Below are positions 11,680-22,802 of a stretch of 64,000 nt of DNA, piece after piece. Origin of the DNA: Symbiodinium natans. Its lineage: Eukaryota > Sar > Dinophyceae > Suessiales > Symbiodiniaceae. How positions within the stretch are numbered: position 1 is the stretch's first letter; every line of letters starts with the position of its first letter. The stretch spans positions 267,501 to 331,500 of the forward strand of contig CAJNDS010002106.1 in NCBI GenBank assembly GCA_905221605.1. Direction: 5' to 3'. The notes beneath the pieces were generated by a model. The model did no database searches and was not told the origin of the DNA. It saw only the letters and a list, made by a program, of their open reading frames with translations. Made by a program: the position numbers and the translations under genes.

Positions 11680-12635
11680 TGGACAAAGCAAACACAACAC
11701 GAAATAATTGCATAGAGGGTCGACTCATGCCACGCATGCTCAGGAAGCGGGTGGTCCTTCACACCAGCGCAACCTGGCTGGAACCGCTCGGGGTGAAGCT
11801 CGACCCTTTACGCAGGCGAGCATGCATGTACAACATTCATATTATATATATATATATGAATATATATATATATACATTTTAAAATATTGATATTTATGGA
11901 TCTTTACATGCACAGCATGCATGTGTCAATGTGATACTTTGCAAATAATTATCTATATAAGAGAAGATAAATTAATACATATATCAATAAATATATTTTT
12001 ATTTTTTATTTATGTATAGAGATAGATATTGTTCTACATGAATTAATATTTTCATTCAATCTTCATGCATGCTTGTATATATATATATATGCTTGTATTA
12101 TTCCTTCTGTGGATCATGCATGCATATATATAGACATGCATGTACACACATGAAAGTTCAGATATCAACTTCGAAGCCCGGCCTGGAAGGGAAGAACTCC
12201 GACGTCTGCGAAGTCACCTGCGCTTTCAGACTGTGAAGCGGTCTGTGAACAAGTCGACAGGAAAACGGGCAGTGGCGTCTTCCCCAGTGCTCCAAACAAC
12301 ATATGCAATATATATATATATATATATATACATATATGTATTGTGTTTTTTTGGGTTTCGAAGTCTACATTATAATTCAGGCGGGCACGAAGCTGCTCAA
12401 GAGGACACAAGTTTATCCGGTGGGCCTGGGACTTCAGGCACTGCATGCACCACAGTCACGCATACATGTTTTGTATATTTCGCACCGATATTCCATGTCT
12501 CAGCAGGTCGGACAAATGCTTCACGAAAGCCTGCAAGGGCGCCCTCCGCCAGCTGTTCTCCCGGATGGGGGCCTCGAGTTTTCGGACGATGAAACCGACT
12601 CGTCGGACTCGGGTCTGGAGGACATCCTCAACTAG
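10617..12635 (+). CDS. Gene B: signal-peptide-bearing dinoflagellate PPCGSWVF-family protein
   Basis: Eight exons: 10617-10717, 10831-10900, 10980-11094 (or starting at 11001), 11197-11497, 11744 to about 11817, 12177-12268, 12381-12437 and 12504-12635 (TAG). About 313 residues. The N-terminus MKYSCLAAIVLSLLGTFG looks like a signal peptide. The core in exons 3-4 carries YHASYDLLTG, LLWLAPPCGSWVFMARGS, a basic stretch, LEQPYSSLM and PLGEYGAKCE. It is followed by HTSATWLEPLG, a KSTGKR segment, TKLLKRTQVYPVGLG and an acidic tail SDDETDSSDSGLEDILN. I recognise this order from a large family of unnamed dinoflagellate proteins (memory, not a search); biochemical function is unknown. Introns 1, 4, 6 and 7 use GC donors, intron 2 GT, intron 5 probably GA. 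The start was chosen as the first ATG giving a hydrophobic leader in phase with exon 2. Confidence 0.75.
11197..11497 (+). CDS. Gene B exon 4: conserved core
   Basis: The longest exon of gene B, open in one frame. The conserved patterns are LLWLAPPCGSWVF near the start, RGSTGRS, an Asn/Arg pair in AANRLCRR, LEQPYSSL and PLGEYGAKC. It ends two bases into a codon before a GC donor (GCCACT) and joins in phase to 11744, giving CEKRVVLHTSATWLEPLG. The spacing of the PPC, EQP and GEYGA motifs is what marks the family. The conserved Cys and EQP motif might suggest an enzyme, but I know no demonstrated activity. Confidence 0.8.
11614..11660 (+). repeat. (GA)n tract in gene B intron 4
   Basis: Pure GA dinucleotides inside the intron between 11497 and 11744, with a second short run at 11661-11680. 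Confidence 0.8.
12504..12635 (+). CDS. Gene B terminal exon with acidic tail
   Basis: Follows an ATGTCTCAG acceptor. It encodes QVGQMLHESLQG, a short Pro-rich linker and an Asp/Ser/Glu tail ending LEDILN, then TAG at 12633. The phase fits exon 7 if that exon ends at 12437 with a GC donor. Confidence 0.75.
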   Translation, partial: QVGQMLHESLQGRPPPAVLPDGGLEFSDDETDSSDSGLEDILN

Positions 12636-13051
12636 CCTCTACCCTGGATGTCCTGCACGATCATGTTACATTTGATCACGCATGGCTTATAAACAAAACC
12701 GAGGTCCTGCATTTTGCCTTCACGTGTGCGGTACGTGGCCAGAAGCTCGATCGATGTGCAAGCAAATCACGCGTGTGCTTTGGAACTCAGAGGCATGCAT
12801 GCCTGCAGTCCTGCCCAGGATGTGTCTTGAAACATATAGGCTCGAGCGTTTAGATCCGGGGAGAAATATAGCCCTGGAATAAACGCAGGCGTGGCAGCTG
12901 CAAACAATGCATGCGCATGTGTGCATATAGTCTAATAGGGTTTAAAAATTGCAAACAATGCATGCGCATGTGTGCATATAGTCTAATAGGGTTTAGGGTA
13001 TATGGGGTTGAAGATCATATCTGCACATATCATGCCCTGCGGCGCCTGCCG

Positions 13052-16000
13052 ATGACCGACAATGACGGTGAGGCCCGGGAAGCTGTTCTAGCCTCGCATC
13101 GATAAGTCAATATTGGGTGCGATGACAGGATCGTGCCGCGCAACATGGTCGTCACACGCATGTTCTACCTTGCATGCATATTGTATAGCACAATTAGCAC
13201 CCACATGGCAGCTGCTGGCGAGGCCGGTGTTACTCTTAAATTCTGCACATGCGCATATGTGTCTCTATATATATAATGCATGATCGAGTGTATATTTATA
13301 TATGCTCGCAGGCCGCTCGGAGCCTCCCCGACGGTCTGGACAGAAGAGAGGAGGACACGATTTATGTGTGCAAATATATAAATATCGCATGTATATATCG
13401 GTTGTTCTTATAAGGGTATAGAGCCCAATACCCCTCAATGAAGTCACACATATACCTAACCTATATTATTTTCTATGTATATACATATACAGTAACCTAC
13501 ATCACAGTCAGATATCTTACCAAAACATTACTTATATGTATGTATATCTATATATATATATACACATAAGAATATATGTGTGTATATATATATATGTATG
13601 GTATGTCTGTCAGGACAGAGAAGAAACAGACGAGGACTGGTATACAGTACAGGAGCGAACGATATACGTATCTGTGCATATGACTATAGTCATATATTAT
13701 ATGTTTGTGAGGCCAATGGGCCGCCACCTGAAGGCCACGGAGCCGACGAGGACCTGGACATGCATTGCTGTAAGACTTGATAACTTTCTCAGGCCTGTAA
13801 CCTGTGCAAAAACTGCAAAGCTTGGACTAAATATGTATATAGTTATCTTATCAGGACAATGGCCTGCCGCCCGAAAGGGACACCGCCAACGAGGATGCTC
13901 ACACATGCATGTCTGGGTCTGCTGTATATAATAATAATATATATATATATATATATCTGATATCTTATCAGGACAATGGCCGGCCAGCTGCAAGAGACCC
14001 CGCCAACGAGGATGGTGGCGCATGTCTGGGTCTGCTGTATATAATATCTAATAGATTTATATATGTATATATATATGTATATGTACACATATGCATGGAT
14101 GTATACATATATATATATATGTACAGCTATCAGGACACTGGCCTGCCACCTGAAAGAGACACCGCCAACGAGGATGGTCACACATGTCAGGGTCTGCTGT
14201 GTATAATATCCGATATATATATATATATATATATATAGGAGTATGCATGCATTTATACATATATATATATATATTTATTTATTGTCAGGACCCAGGCCTG
14301 CAACCTGAAACAGACACCGCCAACGAGGATGGTCACATATTGTCTGGGTCGGCTGAATATAATATCGAATATATATATATATATATACAACATAACTACG
14401 CAGGCCACTGCACCCAAGGCCGAGCCCCACACGCGCGCCATCGCTGGGAAGGCCTCGACAGTGAAAACACACTTGCATTGACCCTAAACCCTACAAACCC
14501 TAAACCATTAAACCTCAAACCCTGGATCGAGGCCACTTCTGAGGTGCCCACATCGGCACATGGAGATGGGGAGGCCTCCACACTTGCAAGCGTTGACCCT
14601 AAACCCTATAAACCCGAAACCATTAAACCTTAAACCCTGGATCGAGGCCACTTCGCCAAAGCCTGAGGTGCCGACATCGGCACATGGAGATGAGGAGGCC
14701 TCCACACTTGCAAGCGTTGACCCTAAACCCTATAAACCCGAAACCATTAAACCTTATACTGGATCGAGGCCACTTCGCCGAAGCCTGAGGCGTCGACATC
14801 GCCACATGGAGATGGGGAGGCCTCCAGTGTCAGGCTGTGTGACAATGAGTGTAGCGTAAAAATGTTCTATGATAGCAAGGATGATTCCGGCAATGCGGCC
14901 GGAAGTTCTTTCGTAAAGAAGATGCTCCAGGAGGCCTTTAACCCGCTTGCTCATGACTTTACTGTGCTCATTCTACTCGAGCATGCTTCGACAGGCCCGC
15001 ATGCTGCAGGAGGACGCTCTGCTTTTCATGCTGATCGATATGCTACACACGCACAATTTATGTATATATAATATATATATATATATATCAGTATACCTAT
15101 AAACGCTAAACCCAAGACCCTTATATAACCCTAAACCCTATATGTGAAAAGGAGCAACGACGAGGGCAGAAACGGGAGCTCTCAGCAGCTGCCTTAAAGA
15201 ATTTAACTGCATGCATGTTTTACATAGAATGTAAATCTCGATGGAGGCAGAGGACCTCGGCCAGCTCCAGCATCTTCGCAAGAAGCTGAAGGCTATCCTT
15301 GAATGGGAGGCTGGACATTTAATTTGGCTGGTGTATATATGTAATAAATAAATAAATATATATATATATATATATTATACACACTTTCTATTTTATTGTT
15401 AGCGTTTATAAGACTATAGGGCTGTATAGTTATATATATATATATAGACATATACATTAATCATAATTTGGCTGTGTCAATACACGCATGCATGGCCAGC
15501 AACTGACAGGTGCATGGGAAGCCACACAAACCACGGAGGGCGAGGACAGCGCCGTAATCCGAGTCGCACACATGCATGCATGCACGTCGATCTTAATACT
15601 CGGTCTATAGCACGCATGAGATGCATGCATTGATCCACCTAGGCCCTTGCAGCCGCCGGTGCCTGCAGCGCCCCAGGAGCCGCCCAGCACCGCAGCTCCT
15701 GCAGCCTCCCAGGCTGCAGCGCCCCAAGAGGGGCCACCCAGCACCGCTGCTGCTGCACCCTCCCAGGCTGCGGCCCCAGAGCCGCCAAGGGTGCCAGACC
15801 CTGCTGCACCAGCAATGGCCCCGGAAGGCTTGATGCCAGCAGCCCCGCCAGAAGTGCCCCCTGCCGGCCCAGAAACGGGGCTCCCTGCCCCAGAAGGGCC
15901 CACCGGCCCAGAAGGAGGGCCCAGCCCAGAAGGGCACAGCGCCAAGGCAGCCGGGCCCCCGGCCAAGCCGGCGCTGCCGAAGAAGGCCCGGCCCAAGGTG

Positions 16001-16790
16001 CCCAGCACCACCAATGCCCGCACTCGTGCTGCTCTTGCAAGGGGGAGTCAGCTTGCAAAGCCGGCGGCGGGCTTCAAGCCACCACCCGCCAAAAGGAAGG
16101 CTCCCGAGTTCCATCGCCTGACGGTGGACCCAAGCAAGCACGCCAAGCACGAGCCGGCCCAGAACTACGTCGAGCGCAAGGAGAAGACGTACCTGGAGAT
16201 ATTGCAGTTTAAGCACGCATGCAAGCAGCTTGTGGACTCGCTTACTGCAATCAAGGGCTCCCAGGCGGGCATGCACGAGGCCACGCATGGCACGCATGAG
16301 GCCCAGCCACCTGAGGCGGGTTCGGGGCCGGCTGCTGCTCAGCCTCCTGAGCCACCTGCGCCGCCCAAAGCTGCACTTGGGCCACGGCCTGCAGGGCCAC
16401 CGCCACCGCCAGGGCCACAGCCGCCTCCAGGGCCTCCCACGGCTGCAGCTGCCGAGCCAGCCCTTGGCCCACCACTGCCCAAAGCCTCAGGGCCACAGCC
16501 GCCTCCAGGGCCACCTCCCACAGCTGGCAGCAACCGGCAGGCCACAGCAGCCTCCGGGGCCACCTTCCACAGCTGGCAGCAAGCCAGCCCACGGGCCACA
16601 GCAGCCTCCGGGGCCACCTCCCACAGCAGCAGCGGAGCCAGCCCAGCCACCAGCGCCGGCGCGGGGGTGGGGGGTCGTGATCCTCCCACCCAAAAGGCCT
16701 CTGGCACCGCCCCCCCGGACGCCGCCCAAGCCCCCGCCAGCAAACCACATCCCGTGGAAGCCCAACCCACCTCCGCCCCCGGCGAAGTGA
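13052..16790 (+). CDS. Gene C: repeat-built protein with Pro-rich tail, unknown function
   Basis: The model starts at ATG 13052 (MTDNDGEAREA, to 13084), then 13312-13365 (AARSLPDGLDRREEDTIY) and 13614 to about 13634/13646. Next come five 39-nt micro-exons (13712-14327), four tandem exons starting at 14404, 14532, 14647 and 14769, a helical exon at 15241 to about 15310 (DLGQLQHLRKKLKAILEWE), and the large exon 15643-16790. The first exons join in phase 0. Junctions between about 15.0 and 15.64 kb are unresolved. The protein is largely disordered and low-complexity: acidic Pro/Glu repeats, then Ala/Pro-rich with a short basic and coiled segment (NYVERKEKTYLEILQFKHAC). It lies 416 bp downstream of gene B. 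No function is assigned. Confidence 0.55.
13712..14327 (+). CDS. Gene C: five tandem 39-nt micro-exons encoding a 13-residue repeat
   Basis: Micro-exons at 13712-13750, 13855-13893, 13972-14010, 14134-14172 and 14289-14327. Each encodes a version of D-N/T-G-L-P-P-E-R-D-T-A-N-E and follows a (T)ATCAG- or TGTCAG-type acceptor (TTTGTGAG for the first). In all five, GAG is followed by GAT or GAC, giving a uniform GA donor and phase 0. Introns are 78-123 nt and mostly (TA)n. The exon flanks are repeated too (GGTCTGCTGTATATAATA), so exon and intron amplified together. The related piece at 13614 (DREETDE) may be a sixth, diverged copy. Confidence 0.65.
14404..15050 (+). CDS. Gene C: four tandem exons separated by telomere-like introns
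   Basis: Exons 14404-14460, 14532-14585, 14647-14709 and 14769 onward. Each starts with GCCACT (Ala-Thr). The last three carry ...TSxHGDGEAS and are spaced by 59-71-nt introns made of CCCTAAACCCTATAAACCC-like sequence and ending TGGATCGAG. The fourth exon continues open beyond the repeat (VRLCDNECSVKMFYD, then SSFVKKMLQEAFNPLAHDF). Its 3' end is uncertain: another frame near 15000-15045 (ARMLQEDALLFMLIDML) also looks coding, so a splice or frame change there is likely. Confidence 0.5.
15643..16790 (+). CDS. Gene C terminal exon: Pro/Ala-rich with frame change
   Basis: The acceptor is CACCTAG. The exon opens with Ala/Pro-rich sequence, then a basic segment (PKKARPKVPS, PPAKRKAPEFHRL), a short likely helical stretch around 16160-16250, then PPGPP-type repeats. 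Up to about 16540 the reading frame is that of position 15644. After that the same PPGPPxTAGS repeat continues only in the +1 frame, ending WKPNPPPPPAK and TGA at 16788. The original frame stays open to 17029, but its repeats lose the Pro pattern. A 1-nt insertion near 16541-16556, or an assembly error, is the simplest reading. A GCATGC-bounded 32-33-nt piece at 16269-16301 could be a tiny intron. Confidence 0.6.
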
Positions 16791-17168
16791 TCTCGATGGC
16801 ATGGTCGCGTGTGCAAAAGAGTGCGAGCGCGGCAGTGCTGGCCATGCATGCATGTATAATTGCTAATATCGATCTCGGATCTCTCTCTTTCTTTCATCTG
16901 CACGCATGCACGGATTGCCTAAGGTACATGGCTACGTTCGCAGGCACCTCAGATCGTTCATGCATGCGCATTCATGCATGCATGCATGCGTGCAAATATG
17001 ATCCCCATATAGGGTTTACTAGGGTTTAGGGTCTTAGGGTGGTAAAACGTACCCCAAAACCCCATATTTATATATTTATATATCTATATATATATATATA
17101 TATATATATATGACAACCTGGACCCCAAAGTTGTTCTTGATATCATTCACGTGTACAGTCTATATAGG

Positions 17169-17220
<52 letters not shown>

Positions 17221-17389
17221 CTAAACCCTCAACCCTCAACCCAAACCCCCCTAAACACTCAACCCTATAAACCTTAAACCCGAAACCCTAAACCCTTAAC
17301 CCGGGTTCACAGGGATATTAATTCCAGCTCGGTTTTCGAGGTCTTTTCAGGCAACGTTCCGTGAATTTCAGGGCTATTTTCTGCGAAAT

Positions 17390-17790
17390 TCGCCGCGACC
17401 TCCCCCGAACTTCTGAGCGTGAAATTCCGTGAAATTCTGTGCGCATTACGCGTAACTCCCAAGAAGTCAGCGTGAAATTCCGTGAAATTCCGTGAAATTC
17501 TGTGCAGTACCCCAGAAATCAGCGTGAAATTGCGTGAAATATGCGTGAAATTGCGTGAAATTGCGTGAAATTGCCGCAACACCACGGTCTTTCGCAAATC
17601 GGCCAAGACAGGCCCGGCGTGAAATTCCGTGAAATTGCGTGAAATTCACCCCATGGGGTGTCCTATACAACCGGTTGGGCGTGAAATTCCGTGAAATTCG
17701 CGAAACTGGATTTACACCGAAATCTTCACACCCCCGCAGCTTTTTCATGACATTTCAACCCCCCTGGGCGTGAAATTCGCGAAACCCTCT
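17390..17790 (+). repeat. Degenerate CGTGAAATTC repeat block
   Basis: Many copies of (C/G)CGTGAAATT(C/G), singly or in tandem runs of 2-4, separated by unique 15-50-bp stretches. It is not found elsewhere in the window. Confidence 0.75.
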
Positions 17791-18053
17791 GGGGAACTCA
17801 ATCGTGAACTTCCCAAGCTGTATCCCCACGCCCCCTTGCTTAGCTTTTCTTCCCCTTTGCCAGAAAACACAATATTGCCTGTATGTATATCCCTGGACAC
17901 CAGATAGCTTCTCTTGAATCTTGATTGATAACAATATGGTATAGATATATAGGGATGCCTTTCGATGTGGAAATGCCTGGATTTATGCATGTAATTATAC
18001 ATGCATACTATGTATATATCTATATATGTGTGTGTATATACATAGAGACATAC

Positions 18054-18084
<31 letters not shown>

Positions 18085-18183
18085 ATTATATATATATACA
18101 TATATATGATATATGTGCTTAGGATTTAGGGTTAAGGGTCACGGGTTTAGGGTTCAGGGTTTATGAGGGTTAAGGGTTAAGGC

Positions 18184-18395
18184 TTAAGGGTTGAGGGGTT
18201 GGGGTTCAGGGTTTTGGGTTCAGAGTTTAGGGTTGAGGCTTTAGGGTTTAGGGTTGAGGGTTTGGGGTACTGTGTATGTATATATATATATATTAAGGGT
18301 TGAGGGGTTGGGGTTCAGGGTTTTGGGTTCAGAGTTTAGGGTTGAGGCTTTAGGGTTTAGGGTTGAGGGTTTGGGGTACTGTGTATGTATATATA
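18184..18395 (+). repeat. 109-bp direct duplication of telomere-like variant plus (TA)n
   Basis: Two nearly identical copies (18184-18292 and 18293-18395). Each goes from TTAAGGGTTGAGGGGTTGGG through GGTACTGTGTATG into a (TA)n run. Confidence 0.8.
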
Positions 18396-18715
18396 TATGT
18401 ATAATACACATGCATACGTTGTATAAAGGATCCATACAAGAACATGTGTATATATATATATATACATGTTCATGTATATATACACATGTGGAATCGCTCT
18501 GTGCATACATGCATATATATATATATATACACCCTAAACCCTAAACCCTAAACCCTAAACCCTAAACCCTCAACACGCATATCCGTATCATGAATAAATA
18601 AATAAATAAATATATATATATATATAGAGACACAAATGCACGCACGCACACACACATGTCTGTTTAATGATGCTATATATATATATATAATTAAATACAT
18701 GTGTATAAAAATGGA

Positions 18716-18752
<37 letters not shown>

Positions 18753-19191
18753 ATACACGCATGGTGGAAGCTGTTGTGTGAACTGGATTGCATGCCTCTT
18801 TGCTGAGGCCCGGGCTGATCAGGGGTGCAGCGTACGATGCTGCCTTGGAGAAAAGCACACTGGACGCTCAAGTGGGCCTTAAACCCTTTTTACTTCTAAA
18901 CCCTAATCCCTCGAAAGGCCAAAAAGAAACCTAATTTAAACCCTAACTGCCTTGCACACACAAGATTGTATCGCTTGCACGCAGGCACGCATGAGGCAAC
19001 ATCGATCATCTTGCACGCACGCATGCTTGGATCAAAGATTGTGGGCCCATGGATGTTAGGCATTCTTGAGCGGGATGATGAGTACACAACCTCACATGTC
19101 AATTTAAGCGCAGGATAGATTCCTGGGACTGTCTGCTAGATGTTGAACAATTCCAAGCCCTTCCATTTTTCCCGGCGATTTTGTTGGAGCC

Positions 19192-19240
19192 ATGTCTGAA
19201 GCCAAAGCCAAGATGGATGCACTATTGGTTGCAATGAAAG
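19192..19240 (+). CDS. Gene D exon 1 (start)
   Basis: Encodes MSEAKAKMDALLVAMK plus one base. It is followed by a GT-AG intron (19241-19395) containing (TA)n and four CCCTAAA units. The single leftover G joins GA at 19396 to give Gly, in frame with the long exon 2. Confidence 0.7.
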
Positions 19241-20967
19241 GTACGGATCCGGTATTATATATATATATATATATACATACCCGATACATGTGTGATCCTA
19301 AACCCTAAGCCCTATATACTTTACACCCTTTACTTTATGAACCCTAAACCCTAAACCCTAAACCCTGAACTGCCCCTAAACCAGCTTGCGTGCAGGAAAA
19401 GGAAAAGGAAAAGGAAAAGGAAAAGTACGGTCACCGGGCAAAGGAGATGGATCGCCACAAGAGCCCGTGCCCGCCGTGCCCGCCATCACTGACATCCCGG
19501 ACACACAAGTGGATGAAGATGACACAAAGCCAGCGATGAAAAAACCCTCAATGGCGCCAGCTGCGCCTGGCCGAGGCCGTGGCGGAACAAGAGTCCAAGG
19601 ACGTGGCAAGGGCTCACAGGAAAAGAAAGACAAGGAGGAAGACGAGCAGGTAGACCACCATGAAGAAGAGCAGGAAGTAGAGGAGGAAGCACAGGAGGAG
19701 GAAACAGAGGAAGAACAGGAGGAGGAAGAAGAGGAGGAAAAACAGGATGAGGAGCCCAACAATGCCAAGAAAGCCGCAAAGGCAAAGGCCACACCAAAGA
19801 CGAAGGCGAAGGCAAAGGCGCAGCAGAACAGCCAAAAACGTGCCAAGGGGAAGCAAGGAGTCAAGGAAGAGGAGCAACAGGAGGCAGAAGAAGAAAAAGA
19901 AACACAAGGGCAGCCGGACGAAGAGGAGCAAGAGCAGCAAGAGGCAGAGGAGCAAGAGGAAGAGGAGCAAGAGGAAGAGGAGCCAGAGGAAGAGCAGCAA
20001 GAGGAAGAGCAGCAAGAGGAAGAGCAGCAAGAGGAAGAGCACCAAGAGGAAGAGGACGAGGCGAGCAACAAGCAAGCAACGTCGCCGGCCAGCAACAAGG
20101 AAGCCACGACAGCAAAGGCGAGAGAGGACGACGCGAGCAACAAGCAAGCAACGTCGCCGGCCAGCAACAAGAAAGCCACGACAGCAAAGGCGAGCAACAA
20201 GAAAGCCCTCAAGCCGGCAACCAAGAAAGCCGCAACGCCCAAGAGCAGCAGCAAGAAAACGCCACAGCCGAAGGAAGCTGAGAAGCCAGCCAAGAGGAAG
20301 GCAGAGGAGGTGGTTAAGACGCCTAAGGGAAAGGGCAAGCTTAAGGGCAAAGGGCCTTCGACCTCGACACCGCGGGAGGAGGTTAAAGGCAAGGGCAAGG
20401 AGGATCCTTCGACTTCGACACCGCGGGAGGAGGTAAAAGGCAAGGGCAAGCTTAAGGGCAAGGAGGATCCTTCGAGGCTAGGGCGTTCGCCGAGTGCCCT
20501 TCCGCCGTGAGGGCCTCGACTGAGCGTGCATGTTTTCTTGAAAATAAATAATGCACATAACAAAAAGCTAATAATTATATACATGCCCAAGGAAAGCGCC
20601 GAACCGTGGCCTGACCTCCATCACCTTGGACCAGGAGTCTGCTCCACAGAGAAAGAGCGTAAGAGAAAGAGAGAAAGAGAAAGAGAGAACGAGAGAAAAA
20701 GAAAGAGAAAGAAAGAGAGAGAGAGAGAGAGAGAGAGCCAGAGAAAGAGAAATAGAAAGAGATATAGAGAGAAAGAGAGAGAAAGATAGAGAAAGAGAAA
20801 AAAAGAGATAAAGATTGAGATAAATAGAGAAAAAGAGAATGAGATAAAGAGAGAAAGATAGAGAAAGATAAAGAGAAAAAGATAATGACATAAAGAGAGA
20901 CAAAGAGAGAGAAAGAGAGAGAAAGAAAGACGAAAGAGAAAGAAAGCGAGAGAGAGAAAGAACGAGG

Positions 20968-21007
<40 letters not shown>

Positions 21008-21284
21008 GAAGCAGTGAAAAAGAAAGAGAGAGAGAGAGAGGAGATAAAGATACAGAAAGAATGAGAAAAAGAGAAAAAGAGAGAAAGACAAGGAGAAAGA
21101 GAAAGAAAGCGATAAAGAAAGATGAAGAGAGAAAGATGGAAAGAGAAAAGGAGAGAAACAGCGAGAGAAAGAGAGAGAGAGAGAGAGGAAAAAGAGATAA
21201 GAAAAAAGAGATAGAGAGAGAGAGAGAGAGATAGATAAGGAGAGAGAAAGAGAGAGAACAAGAGTGAAAAAGACAGAGCGAAAG

Positions 21285-21325
<41 letters not shown>

Positions 21326-22771
21326 GAAAAAAAAAAAGAGAGAGAGAGAGAGAGGGAGAGAGAGAGAGAGAGAGAGAAGGAGAGAGAGAAACTTAAACCC
21401 GACACCCTAAACCCTAAACCCTGAACATATGAGCCGTGTAAACGTGCGTGCATGCATGCATGCATGCATGCATGCAACATGTGTTTTCGCAAAGGTCCAA
21501 CATGCATGCATGCATGTGTGAAGTCCCAGGGCTCCAACGAACTGCCCAATCAGGATGGTGACAAAGGCAATATCACGATCAGCGGCCTCACAACGAGAGA
21601 TGAACAGGGACGTGTCCAGCGAGCAACCCTGCCTGTATATGTACGCATGAGGTATATATTTGTTATATACTGCTACATGCATGTGTATGCTTACATGCAT
21701 GTATATACTCCTTGCATGTCATGACGCATCAGGTCAAGATGCTGAACGATGCCCAGAAAGAACTGGTGAAAGCACTCCAGTCGCCGGCAGACCTGCCAGT
21801 GCAGGAACGACGGGCCCACTATCGGGCCATGGATAGGTTCTTCGAGGGCCCCGACGTGGACCCTGCCCTGTTGCAGAAGTATCAAGCAGCCAGTGGGTCA
21901 CACAGAAAAAAGCTGCTTGGCCATGCATGCGTGTCAGTACCATGGCACGCACAATAACTCTATAGATCGATCTGTATACCTCCCCTGAGACTACAACCCA
22001 ACCCCTCCACACCCTCAATTACAAACGGCGCTAGCCACGCATGTGAATGCATGATTAATATATCTTTCCAAAGTATCAGACATCGACATTCATTCACTTC
22101 AAACCCTAGACCCTGCATGCATGGTGGGTATATACTTGAAAAGAAACACACTCATAAATATATATATATATATATATAACAAAACATCGATGGTTGTATT
22201 AACTGTATTTATGTACCTTCCCGAAACACTGAAGCTTTTAAACCCTCAACCCTAGCTTTCCAGGTTTGAGCTGCTCAAGGAGTTCCTGCTGGATCCAACG
22301 ATGTCATGGCCTTATTCTTCACCTGGTCCTCTCAACGCTGTAGATATCTTCTCCAGAAAAATGTGTATACAAAGGTCCAATGTTCACATCGAGGCGACCT
22401 TCCGAGAGTTCCTTGGACGTCGATGAATCGATCTGCGTGTGCCTAAAGTAAATATGTGTGCAAATGAGGAAGAGCTCCACGTCCTCCAACAATCAAGAAG
22501 TGGAACTTCCCTACTACGAGTTGGAGCGACTCTACGCGAACACTCCAGCTGGTCGCCAGTTTTTGGAAGACATCAAGAAGACTAAGGGGTCTCCGCATCC
22601 GAATCCAAAGGCCGAATTCGAAACATTAAATGGTGCATGCATGGCCTGTGTGAATATTGTCCATGTGTGTACGCCAGCACCGCAACGACCCGAACTACCG
22701 CGTGTACCGGGTCTGGCAGCAGCGCAAGTTGTCAGGCAGGCCACTACGTCATACACACATCGAATATATAT

Positions 22772-22802
<31 letters not shown>

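Larger units (their letters stand above)
16791..19191. other. Spacer between genes C and D
   Basis: 2.4 kb. It holds a few short coding-like scraps (16796-16846 MAWSRVQKSASAAVLA; 16921-16960), (TA)n runs, CCCTAAA clusters, a GTGAAATT repeat block (17390-17790) and a 109-bp direct duplication. No gene is supported. Confidence 0.6.

Noticed and set aside
12682-12882. 66-codon open frame between genes B and C
   Set aside because: Crosses a GCATGC segment and CCAG sites with no phase-consistent junction; likely spacer.
15457-16853. Overlapping minus-strand and alternative-frame open frames over the Pro-rich exon
   Set aside because: A GC-rich low-complexity shadow; only the + frame shows an acceptor, basic and helical segments and a sensible end.
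19376-20590. 404-codon minus-strand open frame
   Set aside because: It is the complement of gene D exon 2, Ser/Leu-rich because of the GAG/GAA/CAG codons on the + strand. The + frame splices in phase on both sides.
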